Shown here in pieces: positions 14,443 through 21,237 of a DNA stretch of 43,886 nucleotides. Under the pieces are notes generated by a model. The model saw only the letters and a program-made list of their open reading frames with translations, had not been told where the DNA came from and searched no databases. The position numbers and the translations under genes are program-made. Numbering within the stretch: position 1 is the stretch's first letter; the number at the start of each line of letters is the position of its first letter. Source of the stretch: a virus; the IMG/VR virus record IMGVR_UViG_3300032313_001064, positions 1-43,886 of that record; one strand, written 5' to 3'.

Positions 14443-15279
14443 ATGGCAGGGGAATGGATTCCGATCGACGTTGAGCTTGCCAGCAAGCCAGAGGTTCACG
14501 AACTCGTCGAGCTATCGGGCCAGAGCGTCGAAATTTGCGTTTATAGGCTCTTTCGCCTTTGGGGGTGGTTTGCTCTGCATTCGGCAGATGGAGCCGCCAG
14601 AGCGACGCCAGCGCGCCTAGCGAGCATGGTCTGCGGGGATGCGGACTTCTGGAAGCACGTCGAGGCTGTTGGCTGGCTGGCTTTCGACGCTGAAGCTGGC
14701 ACCGTTACCGTCACCGCATGGGAAAAGAGATTCTCCAAAGCGGCTAAAGCCCGCAGATTGACGGCAGACAGGGTGAAACGATGCCGTAACGCTGATGTAA
14801 CGGCAGAGCGTTACACAAACGTTACCAGAGAAGAGGAGAGAAGAAGACAGATTCCTCCTCCTCCGCGCGAGGCTTCGCCAAAGGAAGAAAACACCACCCC
14901 CCCCCTGCCCTCTGACGGGTGGCAAACACTTCTTGCCGCATGGAACGCAGCCAGCGCAGAGGGGCAGCGGTGGCGTTCACCCAACCCGCCCGCGAACACC
15001 GCGCAGCGACTCGCAGAAGACGGCTGGCTTGATCGCGCACTGACTGCCATCGCGCGACTGCCGCGGTGTCGCTTCTTCGCGACGCCTGTGCCGCTTCAGC
15101 AGTTCGTCGGTCCTGGCTTCGTCGATCGATTGCTTGGCGGGCAATACGACAACGCGCCAAAGCAACTTGGCGAGTCGAGCGACAAGCCAGTGCCGAAGGC
15201 ATGGAGTGGTGACGATGCTGCTCGCTTGGAGGCGACGCGGCGAAGGATGGTGCAACAACTTCGAACGGAGGAAGCATGA
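14443..15279 (+). CDS. Putative replication initiation protein
   Basis: The product has 278 residues. The N-terminal about 110 residues (VELASKPEVHELVELSGQ, then RLFRLWGWFALHS and ending TVTAWEKRFSKAAK) look like the winged-helix domain of phage replication proteins of the O/DnaD/GP4d kind. A low-complexity acidic/proline linker follows (IPPPPREASPKEENTTPP), then a C-terminal helical domain with NTAQRLAEDGW. It lies in the early operon after the recombination genes. No helicase or primase is visible nearby, so host enzymes are probably recruited. Family assignment is by layout and moderately sure. Confidence 0.65.
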   Translation: MAGEWIPIDVELASKPEVHELVELSGQSVEICVYRLFRLWGWFALHSADGAARATPARLASMVCGDADFWKHVEAVGWLAFDAEAGTVTVTAWEKRFSKAAKARRLTADRVKRCRNADVTAERYTNVTREEERRRQIPPPPREASPKEENTTPPLPSDGWQTLLAAWNAASAEGQRWRSPNPPANTAQRLAEDGWLDRALTAIARLPRCRFFATPVPLQQFVGPGFVDRLLGGQYDNAPKQLGESSDKPVPKAWSGDDAARLEATRRRMVQQLRTEEA

Positions 15280-15497
15280 CAGAGCTACAAGAAAAGTTTC
15301 GATGCGATCAACCAATGTCGCAGAAAAATCACGCTGATCTGATGCAACGCATTTGGGACGCGCGCGGGAAGGTCGACGCAGCGATTGGCATCTACTACTC
15401 GCGCGTTCTGCTCTACGCGCTTGGCAGGATCACGCCAACACCTGACGCAGATATGCCGCGATACGAAGTTGAAGAACCAAGATGGACAGGCGACTGA
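15276..15497 (+). CDS. Hypothetical protein, 73 aa
   Basis: The ATG overlaps the previous stop (ATGA). The middle part is helical (MQRIWDARGKVDAAIGIYYSRVLLY) and the C-terminus acidic. Coupling to the replication protein gene suggests a related role, but no family is recognised. Confidence 0.65.
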   Translation: MTELQEKFRCDQPMSQKNHADLMQRIWDARGKVDAAIGIYYSRVLLYALGRITPTPDADMPRYEVEEPRWTGD

Positions 15498-15514
15498 TTC
15501 AAGAAAGGAAACAC

Positions 15515-16006
15515 ATGAGCGACATCGTTGAACGTATTCGCAGTTTGCGCTTCGTCCACGTTCCTGTGGCAAGCGATTTGATGCACGAAGCAGCGCAAGA
15601 GATCGAGCGGCTGCGATGGGCAGAGAAGACAAACAAAAACGTGATTGATCGTCTGATGAAGTTGATTCCACCACCTGTCAAGAAAGGTTCGAAGCAGATG
15701 ACTTTTGCCGAATTGGAATATGCCGTGAAGCAATGGGCGCGCGACCGAAAAATCATTCCGAACAGCACACCCAAAATGCAGTTGCTCAAAACGATGAGCG
15801 AGCTTGGCGAGCTTGCAGACGCGACCGCGAAAAGCGACGCGGAAGGCATTGTCGATGGCATTGGCGACGTGCTTGTGACGTTGATCATTTACGCCGAGCT
15901 ATCTGGCCTGACTCTCGCGGAGTGTCTCCACGAAGCCTATCTCACGATCAAAGATCGCCGCGGAACGCTCACTCCCGAAGGCATCTTCGTGAAGGAAGTT
16001 GGTTGA
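15515..16006 (+). CDS. MazG-like nucleotide pyrophosphohydrolase
   Basis: The product has 163 residues. The all-alpha NTP-PPase signature is visible: SELGELADA (E-x-x-E/L metal ligands, about residues 95-103) and VDGIGDVLVTLIIYAELSG (D-x-x-x-D motif, about 113-131). MazG-type enzymes hydrolyse NTPs or ppGpp-like alarmones to monophosphates plus pyrophosphate; phage copies are thought to tune nucleotide pools or starvation signalling. AAAGGAA precedes ATG 15515. The N-terminal 60 residues are an additional helical domain of unknown role. Confidence 0.82.
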   Translation: MSDIVERIRSLRFVHVPVASDLMHEAAQEIERLRWAEKTNKNVIDRLMKLIPPPVKKGSKQMTFAELEYAVKQWARDRKIIPNSTPKMQLLKTMSELGELADATAKSDAEGIVDGIGDVLVTLIIYAELSGLTLAECLHEAYLTIKDRRGTLTPEGIFVKEVG

Positions 16007-16064
16007 TTGAACGCACGGCAGCGTGTCGTGCGTCACGGATGATTTCCCATGCGAAAGGAATCGT

Positions 16065-16361
16065 ATGCGTTTTTTCTTGCTGATTGTGCTTGCGTTGTTT
16101 CCGGCGTTTGCTTGTGCCGAGACTGTCATCGCTCGGCGCAATTCTGTGGTCGTGACCGGGGCGCAGGATGCTGCGGTCGTTCTCGCGCGCCGTGGTTCGC
16201 TTGTTCACACAAGCTGCGGCATGACTGAAGGGATCGGCTTCAGCACCGTGTCGGCTGATGCGGCGATTCGCAATTGCTGCTACTGGGGCAAGCGAAAGGC
16301 GATCGACATCGGCGTTGCCCGCGGACCGCGCGGTTGGTTCGCGGTCGTTCGCTATCAGTGA
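16065..16361 (+). CDS. Secreted small protein with signal peptide
   Basis: The product has 98 residues. A clear signal peptide (RFFLLIVLALFPAFACAE) ends with an A-C-A cleavage site or a lipobox-like cysteine. The mature part contains three further cysteines (CGM, then CCYWGKRK) that could form disulfides and a terminal beta-like segment. GAAAGG precedes ATG 16065. It is the last gene before a strong terminator. A periplasmic or surface role such as superinfection exclusion is possible but not shown. Confidence 0.7.
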   Translation: MRFFLLIVLALFPAFACAETVIARRNSVVVTGAQDAAVVLARRGSLVHTSCGMTEGIGFSTVSADAAIRNCCYWGKRKAIDIGVARGPRGWFAVVRYQ

Positions 16362-16373
16362 TCGGTGACAGTT

Positions 16374-16419
16374 GCCGCGCTGGCGTGTTCGCAGTTGAAC
16401 CGCCAGCGCGGCACTTTTT
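16374..16419 (+). terminator. Strong intrinsic terminator
   Basis: GCCGCGCTGGCG (16374-16385) pairs perfectly with CGCCAGCGCGGC (16401-16412) around a 15-base loop and is followed by ACTTTTT. This 12-bp GC-rich stem with a T-run is a textbook Rho-independent terminator ending the early operon. Confidence 0.9.
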
Positions 16420-16450
16420 AAACGCAACTCAACACATCACAGGTGATTTA

Positions 16451-16813
16451 ATGGGAAGAATGTCACGACAAAAAGGCAAGCGTGGAGAACGCGAGTGCGC
16501 CGCGGAGCTTGGCGCACTGCTTGGTGTTGAGTGCAGGCGCGGCGTTCAGTTTCAAGGCGGGCCGGATTCGCCTGACGTGGTGCTGAAGGGAGTTCCGTTG
16601 CACGTTGAATGCAAGCGCGTTGAAACGCTGAATCTCTACGCTGCGATTCAGCAGGCTTGTGATGACGCGCCAGAGAATGCGACGCCTGTGGTGTGGCATC
16701 GCAGGAACGGCAAACGAAGTGTGATCATTGTCGAAACGAGCCGCATCGTGGCGTTTGCTGAAGCCGTGATAGCCGCGAGGAAAACGCCGCAACAAGGAAC
16801 CGAAAACCACTAG
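16451..16813 (+). CDS. PDDEXK-type nuclease, Holliday-junction-resolvase-like
   Basis: The product has 120 residues. The N-terminus RMSRQKGKRGERECAAELGA and the core QGGPDSPDVV...HVECKRVE match the small PDDEXK nucleases used by phages as Holliday junction resolvases: Glu near the start (GERE), Asp in SPDVV and the E-x-K in ECK. The enzyme would resolve branched DNA before packaging. AGGTGA precedes ATG 16451. It lies just after the terminator, so it needs its own promoter or read-through. Confidence 0.82.
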   Translation: MGRMSRQKGKRGERECAAELGALLGVECRRGVQFQGGPDSPDVVLKGVPLHVECKRVETLNLYAAIQQACDDAPENATPVVWHRRNGKRSVIIVETSRIVAFAEAVIAARKTPQQGTENH

Positions 16814-16849
16814 GAATCGTCGAGCCTCCCGGTTCCGACAACCAAAAAA

Positions 16850-16949
16850 CACTTGTTTTCCAGTGCCAAACGCACCTCGACACGACAAATCCGCGGGTTT
16901 GTCATGTCGGTCTCATTTTGCGGAAAGCACTTGTTTTCCAGTGCCAAAC
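16850..16949. repeat. 22-bp direct repeat pair, 78-bp spacing
   Basis: CACTTGTTTTCCAGTGCC plus AAAC occurs at 16850-16871 and at 16928-16949. Each copy is itself a hairpin, CACT and AGTG enclosing TGTTTTCC. The TTTTCC loop is shared with the second repeat family at 17000-17119, although the stems differ. Confidence 0.9.
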
Positions 16950-16999
16950 CACGCCGGAACACGGTCGGCCTTACAAATCCTCGGTAAGGCCAAATGGCT

Positions 17000-17119
17000 G
17001 TCAGGTGCCAAAACGTCTATTTTCCTAGAGGCAAATGGTTGTGACGTTGCCGAACGCGATCGGCGAATCGGTGAACGTCAGGTGCGGAAACATCTATTTT
17101 CCTAGAGGCAAATGGTTGT
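17000..17119. repeat. 43-bp direct repeat pair, 77-bp spacing
   Basis: Copies at 17000-17042 and 17077-17119 share GTCAGGTGC, then AAAC, then TCTATTTTCCTAGAGGC and AAATGGTTGT with only a few differences in the first half. TCTA and TAGA pair around TTTTCC. The periodicity of 77 matches the 78-base spacing of the neighbouring repeat pair. Confidence 0.9.
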
Positions 17120-17158
17120 CAGGCCGGGAAACCTCGAAAAAACATGGTCGGAACGCGG

Positions 17159-17200
17159 GTGTTGCATTTTGCAACACTTGGGGTCCTTCCCCACTTTTCT
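17159..17200 (+). terminator. Double hairpin, possible terminator
   Basis: GTGTTGC-ATTTT-GCAACAC is followed by TGGGG-TCCTT-CCCCA and then CTTTTCT. The second stem with a short T-rich tail could terminate plus-strand transcription ahead of 17290. Read on the minus strand the second hairpin has the loop AAGGA. The T-tract is weak, so confidence is moderate. Confidence 0.4.
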
Positions 17201-17289
17201 CGCGTGGGGGAGTGTCGCGAACATACGCAAAACAGGACAGACTTTCTTTCGCGTCGGGGCGCGGCTCGCAGGCCGACAGGCTGGGCAAA

Positions 17290-17760
17290 ATGACCGGCTT
17301 GCGCGCCGATCGGTTCGCTGGCAGAATCGCCGCTCAGCGAGGCAAAGCGGTGGCAATCAAGTCGATCATTCACGTCAACCAGCACATCATTCGCCGCAAC
17401 GCGAAGACCGGCGGCAACGAGCCGGTGATTTCCGTGAAGCGAGGGCGGCGCAACACCTACGCGCACGCCGTCACGATCGACGGTCCATCGTCAGTCATCT
17501 ACTCGCCAGACAAGCCGCTGCGATGCGGCGCGCGGGTCTGGATCGAGACAAACGCATTCGTCACTTGCTGGATCAACTCGACAGGGGGAGCCGTCAATGA
17601 AGATCAGAGATCGCATCAAGGAATTTCGCCGAGTCAAAGCCAGCGAGCTGATGCCCAACCCGAAAAACTGGCGAACGCATCCGCAGGAACAACGCGACGC
17701 GCTCAAAGGCGTGCTTGCGGAAGTCGGCATGGCGGGCGCGGTGCTTGCTCGCGAGACTGA
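17290..17760 (+). CDS. Phage conserved hypothetical protein, 156 aa frame
   Basis: The first about 100 residues have a strongly conserved look: KSIIHVNQHIIRRNAKTG, then VKRGRRNTYAHAV, then DGPSSVIYSPDKPLRCGARV, all beta-rich. I have the impression of having seen this in phages beside ParB or terminase genes, but no function is known to me. The frame stays open for 164 bases past the ParB start, and those last residues are basic and low in complexity, so they look like read-through. ATG 17290 has no strong ribosome site. Confidence 0.65.
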   Translation: MTGLRADRFAGRIAAQRGKAVAIKSIIHVNQHIIRRNAKTGGNEPVISVKRGRRNTYAHAVTIDGPSSVIYSPDKPLRCGARVWIETNAFVTCWINSTGGAVNEDQRSHQGISPSQSQRADAQPEKLANASAGTTRRAQRRACGSRHGGRGACSRD

Positions 17761-18157
17761 AACCGGCGATCTGATGCTGATCGACGGTCATTTGCGGGTC
17801 GAAACGACCGGCGACGCCGAGATCCCGGTGCTTGTTCTCGACGTGAACGAAGCCGAGGCCGATTTGCTTCTCGCCACGCACGACCCGCTCGGCGCAATGG
17901 CAGAGATCGACCCCGAAAAGCTGGAGTCGGTTCTGTCTGAACTGAACACATCAAGCGACGCGCTGCGCGATATGTTGGAGCAACTCGCCGCTGAAGCTGG
18001 CATCGTGCCGGAAGACGAGACTGAAACCGAAGGCGAGCAAGTGCCGCTCAAGTCTGGCTTCGAAATCGTCGTGACGTGCGAAAACGAGCAGGCGCAGCAG
18101 CAACTTTTCGACCGGCTCAACACGGAGGGGTACAAGTGCCGAGTGCTGACATACTGA
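17597..18157 (+). CDS. ParB N-terminal-domain-like nuclease/CTPase-fold protein
   Basis: The product has 186 residues. The ParB/Srx motif set is visible: RRVKASELMPNPKNWRTHP, a helix ALKGVLAEVGMAGAVL, then LMLIDGHLRVE (the GxxR box) and IPVLVLDVNEAEADLL. Phage members of this fold include DNA nucleases and modification-linked proteins as well as segregation factors; no HTH for parS binding is visible, so segregation is unlikely. GGGGAG precedes ATG 17597. Its end overlaps the ABC-GNAT gene, whose ribosome site it carries, so the two probably work together. Confidence 0.8.
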   Translation: MKIRDRIKEFRRVKASELMPNPKNWRTHPQEQRDALKGVLAEVGMAGAVLARETETGDLMLIDGHLRVETTGDAEIPVLVLDVNEAEADLLLATHDPLGAMAEIDPEKLESVLSELNTSSDALRDMLEQLAAEAGIVPEDETETEGEQVPLKSGFEIVVTCENEQAQQQLFDRLNTEGYKCRVLTY

Positions 18158-19398
18158 TCGAATCGCCGATCGCGACATCGTTTCGCGTTGAGCAAGTGCG
18201 CGGGATGTTTGACGTGCCTGGGGCTGCAAGCGTCAAGCACGAATGGCACGTCAATCTGCCGCTCGAAGGCAAGCAGTGGCAGATCGGCTTGATTGTCGGC
18301 GCGTCAGGCAGCGGCAAGACCACCATCGGGCGACGCCTGTTTCCCGATGCGCTTTATCACGAAGGCTACGAATGGCCCGAGAAGGCGGCGATCGTCGACG
18401 GTTTTCCTGCCGGTCTGGACGGAGCTGTGATCACGCAGGCTTTGTCATCGGTCGGTTTTTCAAGCCCGCCGCACTGGCTCAAGCGGTTCTCTCATCTCAG
18501 CAACGGTCAAAAGTTCCGGTGCGAATTGGCGCGGCTGATGCTGGAAGATGCCGACACGGTCGTTTTCGATGAGTTCACCAGCGTTGTCGACAGGGATGCA
18601 GCCATGATCTCGTCGGCTGCTATCGCGAAGGCACTTCGAAAACGCGCTAGGCCACGTCTGGTCGCGTTGTCGTGTCACTTTGACATCGTTGATTGGCTCG
18701 ACCCGGATTGGGTCTACAACGTTGCCACGGGCGAGTTCAATTGGAGGTTGCTTCGGCGACGCCCGCCGGTTGAACTGCGACTCCATGAAACGACAACTGC
18801 TGCTTGGTCGATGTTTAGGGGGCATCACTATCTGACCGCAAATCTCCACAAAGCGGCGCGGTGCTTTGTCGCGACGTGGCACGACAAGCCGGTTGCGTTC
18901 ACTAGCTTCATGCACTTTGCGCACCCAAACGTGAGGCAGGCAAAGCGAGAGCATCGCACCGTTGTTCTGCCTGACTATCAAGGCGTCGGCATCGGCAACG
19001 CAGTGAGCGAGTGGCTAGGCGCGCACGCCAAGCGACTCGGGTTCCGCTTTCTGTCAACGACAAGCCACCCCGCAATGATCAAGCACCGGCATCGCAGCGA
19101 CCTGTGGAAGGTCAAGCGCATCGGTCACGTCGCTCTGCTCGGCAAGAATTCGACCATGCGCCGCGGGTCGCACCTTGGCGACAGTGGCTCATACAACAGA
19201 GTCACCGCAGGCTGCGAGTATGTAGGGCCACCCGCTGAACTTTCTGCGGCATGTGCCACAACTTCGTCGAACCCAAGCACGGGATCGGGCGTATCGCCTT
19301 CGGTCGCTCAAGCACCCAGCACCACGGGCCGAAGGCGTAAGCGTTCCCAGAAACGTCCGCTAACGGGACGCAGTCGACAACGTAGACAAAGCCGATGA
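18136..19398 (+). CDS. ABC-type ATPase fused to GNAT acetyltransferase domain
   Basis: The product has 420 residues from GTG 18136 (GGAGGGG 5 bases before). Residues 55-63 GASGSGKTT are Walker A, 121-135 LSNGQKFRCELARLM an ABC signature region, 141-149 TVVFDEFTS Walker B and SCHFD the H-loop. From about 215 a GNAT fold follows (FVATWHDKPVAFTSF, then the acyl-CoA loop PDYQGVGIGNAVSEW). No membrane segment is present, so this is not a transporter. GNAT folds include Mu Mom, which modifies adenines. The last about 55 residues are low-complexity and basic and lie opposite the ASCH gene, so the true fold ends near 19230. Confidence 0.85.
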   Translation: MPSADILIESPIATSFRVEQVRGMFDVPGAASVKHEWHVNLPLEGKQWQIGLIVGASGSGKTTIGRRLFPDALYHEGYEWPEKAAIVDGFPAGLDGAVITQALSSVGFSSPPHWLKRFSHLSNGQKFRCELARLMLEDADTVVFDEFTSVVDRDAAMISSAAIAKALRKRARPRLVALSCHFDIVDWLDPDWVYNVATGEFNWRLLRRRPPVELRLHETTTAAWSMFRGHHYLTANLHKAARCFVATWHDKPVAFTSFMHFAHPNVRQAKREHRTVVLPDYQGVGIGNAVSEWLGAHAKRLGFRFLSTTSHPAMIKHRHRSDLWKVKRIGHVALLGKNSTMRRGSHLGDSGSYNRVTAGCEYVGPPAELSAACATTSSNPSTGSGVSPSVAQAPSTTGRRRKRSQKRPLTGRSRQRRQSR

Positions 19399-19600
19399 TC
19401 GCACCTCGCGGCAGCAGCGAAGGGTCTGGCATATCGCCGAGAAGGCTTGCGTCCGCTGGCGAGATGACCGACTTCGTGGTAGACGAGTGAATCCACAGAC
19501 GACCGCGGTGACGTGTGCGCCACGTTCTGTTTTCTATCCGCTTGCGACCGTGAACAATTGACCATGCCCAGTGAGGGAATAGCGAAAGGCAGAATTCCAT
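19202..19600 (-). CDS. ASCH-domain protein
   Basis: The product has 132 residues. The ASCH signature is clear: FCLSLFPHWAWSIVHGRKRIE, with NRTWRTRHRGRLWIHSS directly after. ASCH (PUA-like) domains bind RNA or process modified nucleosides; phage copies are of unclear role. ATG 19600 has GGAG 6 bases upstream; a GTG at 19612 is less likely. Its start overlaps the plus-strand start at 19599 within CATG. Its 3' end lies opposite the end of the ABC-GNAT gene over 197 bases. Confidence 0.82.
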   Translation of the reverse strand: MEFCLSLFPHWAWSIVHGRKRIENRTWRTRHRGRLWIHSSTTKSVISPADASLLGDMPDPSLLPRGAIIGFVYVVDCVPLADVSGNAYAFGPWCWVLERPKAIRPIPCLGSTKLWHMPQKVQRVALHTRSLR

Positions 19601-19814
19601 GACGATCTCCACATACCATTGCCCGAAGTGTTCGCGGCAGCTTCAAGTGAGCGGCGTCGCGACGATCGATGACGTTGATTACCCGATCTTTCAATGCGAT
19701 GACTGTCTGCACAAAGTGAAGGCGTTCGGCGACGAGTTCGAAGTCAACCTGACGTTTGCGGTTCGTCCCGATGGGTCTTGGTTTGATCCGACGAAAGATG
19801 ACGAGCAAGTTTGA
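19599..19814 (+). CDS. Small zinc-finger protein, 71 aa
   Basis: AAAGG stands 9 bases before ATG 19599, within the first codons of the divergent ASCH gene. Two C-x-x-C pairs (CPKCSRQL and CDDCLHKV) 22 residues apart form a zinc ribbon, followed by beta strands (FEVNLTFAVRPDG). No enzymatic motif. It is an isolated plus-strand gene between minus-strand neighbours. Confidence 0.7.
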   Translation: MTISTYHCPKCSRQLQVSGVATIDDVDYPIFQCDDCLHKVKAFGDEFEVNLTFAVRPDGSWFDPTKDDEQV

Positions 19815-19825
19815 CTGAACAATCG

Positions 19826-20044
19826 TTATTTCTCTGTCCTCCGATTTAGGCGTTGCGCTGCCAAACGGGCAGCGCGATCGTGTTCCATCCAGTAGTCGAT
19901 GGCAGTGCGAATCAACGCAGCCTTGCCGCCCTCGATGCCGAGGGCAGTCGCGACGCCGTCCAGCGTCGCGATCTGCTCCTCGGTCATCCGTATCGACAAC
20001 ATCTTCGATCGCGGTGTCGGTCGTTCTTCGCGCTGGAACTTCAT
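19826..20044 (-). CDS. Ribbon-helix-helix (CopG/Arc-like) protein
   Basis: The product has 72 residues. KMLSIRMTEEQIATLDGVAT is the beta strand and first helix of an RHH fold, and GIEGGKAALIRTAIDYWMEH the second helix. Such proteins bind DNA as dimers and regulate their own operons. ATG 20044 overlaps the amidotransferase stop (ATGA in minus orientation), so it is the last gene of the amidoligase operon and may repress it. Confidence 0.78.
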   Translation of the reverse strand: MKFQREERPTPRSKMLSIRMTEEQIATLDGVATALGIEGGKAALIRTAIDYWMEHDRAARLAAQRLNRRTEK

Positions 20045-20682
20045 TTGGAATCTCCGAATTCGAGGACTTCGCCATCCTTCACGCTCTTGATCTGCCCCGG
20101 CAACGCGCCGGGGAGCGAAGCGATGTAGTAGCTCTTGCCCGTCTCGCCGATGTGAAGAGGTTGCCCGTTGGCGCGAGCCGCGACGAGCCGATCCTTCCAC
20201 AGTCCGAGCATGACGAGCGGGCTGCGGCCCCGCGACACTTGAACGGCCTGACCGCAGCGATCGATCAGTTTGCCGTTGGCTCGCTCGATCAGCAACCCCA
20301 GCACTTCAGAGTCGCATTCAGTCATCGGGTGAAGATCGTGCGAGTCGATGATTTCCTTGTAGTGATGAATCATGCCGTTGTGAACGATCCAGCCGCCATC
20401 CGCGGGGTGCGGGTGATTGTTCAAGTTGTTGCGATAGTCGCCGTGCGTCGCCCATCGGCAGTGCCCGATCAGCATCGTCGCATCCTTCGCCATCGCGAGC
20501 AGTCCGAGCGAGTCAACGATCTGCCCGCTCTGCTTGAACATGTGCAACTTGCGCTTGCGATCGACCCAAGCGATACCCCAAGCGTGAGGCCCGCGGGTCA
20601 TCGTGACTTCCGCGACCTCGCGGATGATGTCGAGGCTGATCGTGTTGTCTTCCTTGGCAACGAATCCAAAAACTCCACACAT
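20041..20682 (-). CDS. Class II glutamine amidotransferase (Ntn hydrolase)
   Basis: The product has 213 residues. It begins MCGVFGFV, where Cys2 becomes the N-terminal nucleophile after Met removal. GHCRWATHGD (about 73-82), HNGMIHH (Asn102-Gly103) and ECDSEVL (Asp124) complete the glutaminase site seen in GlmS/PurF-type and YafJ-like domains. It releases ammonia from glutamine or cleaves a related gamma-glutamyl amide. No synthase domain is attached, so a partner must use the product; the amidoligase two genes upstream is the natural candidate. GAGAAGGA precedes ATG 20682. A hammerhead-like element lies in its leader. Confidence 0.87.
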   Translation of the reverse strand: MCGVFGFVAKEDNTISLDIIREVAEVTMTRGPHAWGIAWVDRKRKLHMFKQSGQIVDSLGLLAMAKDATMLIGHCRWATHGDYRNNLNNHPHPADGGWIVHNGMIHHYKEIIDSHDLHPMTECDSEVLGLLIERANGKLIDRCGQAVQVSRGRSPLVMLGLWKDRLVAARANGQPLHIGETGKSYYIASLPGALPGQIKSVKDGEVLEFGDSK

Positions 20683-20714
20683 GATGTCTTCCTTCTCTTG
20701 GTTGTGATTGATCT

Positions 20715-20767
20715 GACCATCGTCAGGCACCGCATCACGGTGCGACGCTCTTGCGAGCGTTTCGGTC
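20715..20767 (-). ncRNA. Type II hammerhead ribozyme candidate, copy 1
   Basis: Read on the minus strand: GACC (stem II), GAA, A15.1, stem III CGCTC-GCAA-GAGCG, U16.1, C17, stem I GCACCG-TGATG-CGGTGC, then CTGACGA, one extra T and GGTC (stem II). This is the hammerhead core in circular permutation with stem II open, and the stem III loop is a GNRA tetraloop. Cleavage would fall between 20744 and 20743. One extra base between A9 and stem II departs from the strict consensus but has precedent in a viroid hammerhead. It begins on the stop codon of the upstream gene and lies 32 bases before the amidotransferase start. Confidence 0.78.
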
Positions 20768-21207
20768 TAGGCGTTGCGAACGAGGAACGTGCCAGAGGTG
20801 TCGATGCCACTGAACGATCGCGGGAAGAATCGCTTGAACAGATTCGCCGCCCACTTCATGCGCCCCCAGTGATCTTCCATCTGCGGGTCATCCTGCGCCA
20901 TGCACCCCGCGTAGCAGTAGAACAGCGTGGCGATCGACAACTTGCCAACGATAACGATCACGGGGCGATCGCCGCGACAGTCAACGCCGCTGTTGAAACT
21001 GTTCTGGCGGTCTTCGTGAGCGAAGGCGATGCCGATGTCCATATCGAGGGCTTCGTTCATGTCGGACACGAACTGTTCGAACTTCTGGCAACGCTCGCTA
21101 TACGTTCCGCGGAACGGCTTGGAGTTGCGAAGCGACTTCACGGCGCGGCAGACGCCAGCGGGGTAGAGCGGGTTGTCAACAAGCACGTCAGCAATGCAAG
21201 AGGGCAT
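20767..21207 (-). CDS. Conserved-operon protein of unknown function, 146 aa
   Basis: ATG 21207 is 7 bases from AGGAG, in a 19-base leader identical to that of the gene at 8622. Seven cysteines, many charged residues and a hydrophobic stretch (PVIVIVGKLSIATLFYCYAGC) suggest an alpha/beta domain. It lies between the amidoligase and the amidotransferase, with a hammerhead-like element on each side, so a role in the same pathway is likely, for example as substrate, cyclotransferase or accessory subunit. I recognise no motif for any of these. Confidence 0.72.
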   Translation of the reverse strand: MPSCIADVLVDNPLYPAGVCRAVKSLRNSKPFRGTYSERCQKFEQFVSDMNEALDMDIGIAFAHEDRQNSFNSGVDCRGDRPVIVIVGKLSIATLFYCYAGCMAQDDPQMEDHWGRMKWAANLFKRFFPRSFSGIDTSGTFLVRNA

Positions 21208-21237
21208 GATCATTCTCCTAGTCAAGTGGTTGTGTCT

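Larger units (their letters stand above)
16814..17289. other. 476-base noncoding region packed with repeats and hairpins
   Basis: No convincing gene lies here. It contains two copies of a 22-base repeat (16850, 16928), two copies of a 43-base repeat (17000, 17077), a 14-bp hairpin (16878-16909), a perfect 8-bp hairpin GGCCTTAC/GTAAGGCC (16967-16991), a nested hairpin (17042-17078) and GTGTTGC/GCAACAC (17159-17177). ACAAATCC recurs in the loops or arms of two of them. It stands between the replication and the ParB genes. It could be a replication origin, a structured RNA on either strand, or both. Confidence 0.7.

Noticed and set aside
16850-17119. CRISPR-like array
   Set aside because: The repeats come in two different families of two copies each, spacers are 34-56 bases with their own hairpins, and no Cas gene is present.
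18136-18800. ABC transporter subunit
   Set aside because: There is no membrane domain or permease partner; the ATPase is fused to a GNAT domain and coupled to a ParB-like gene.
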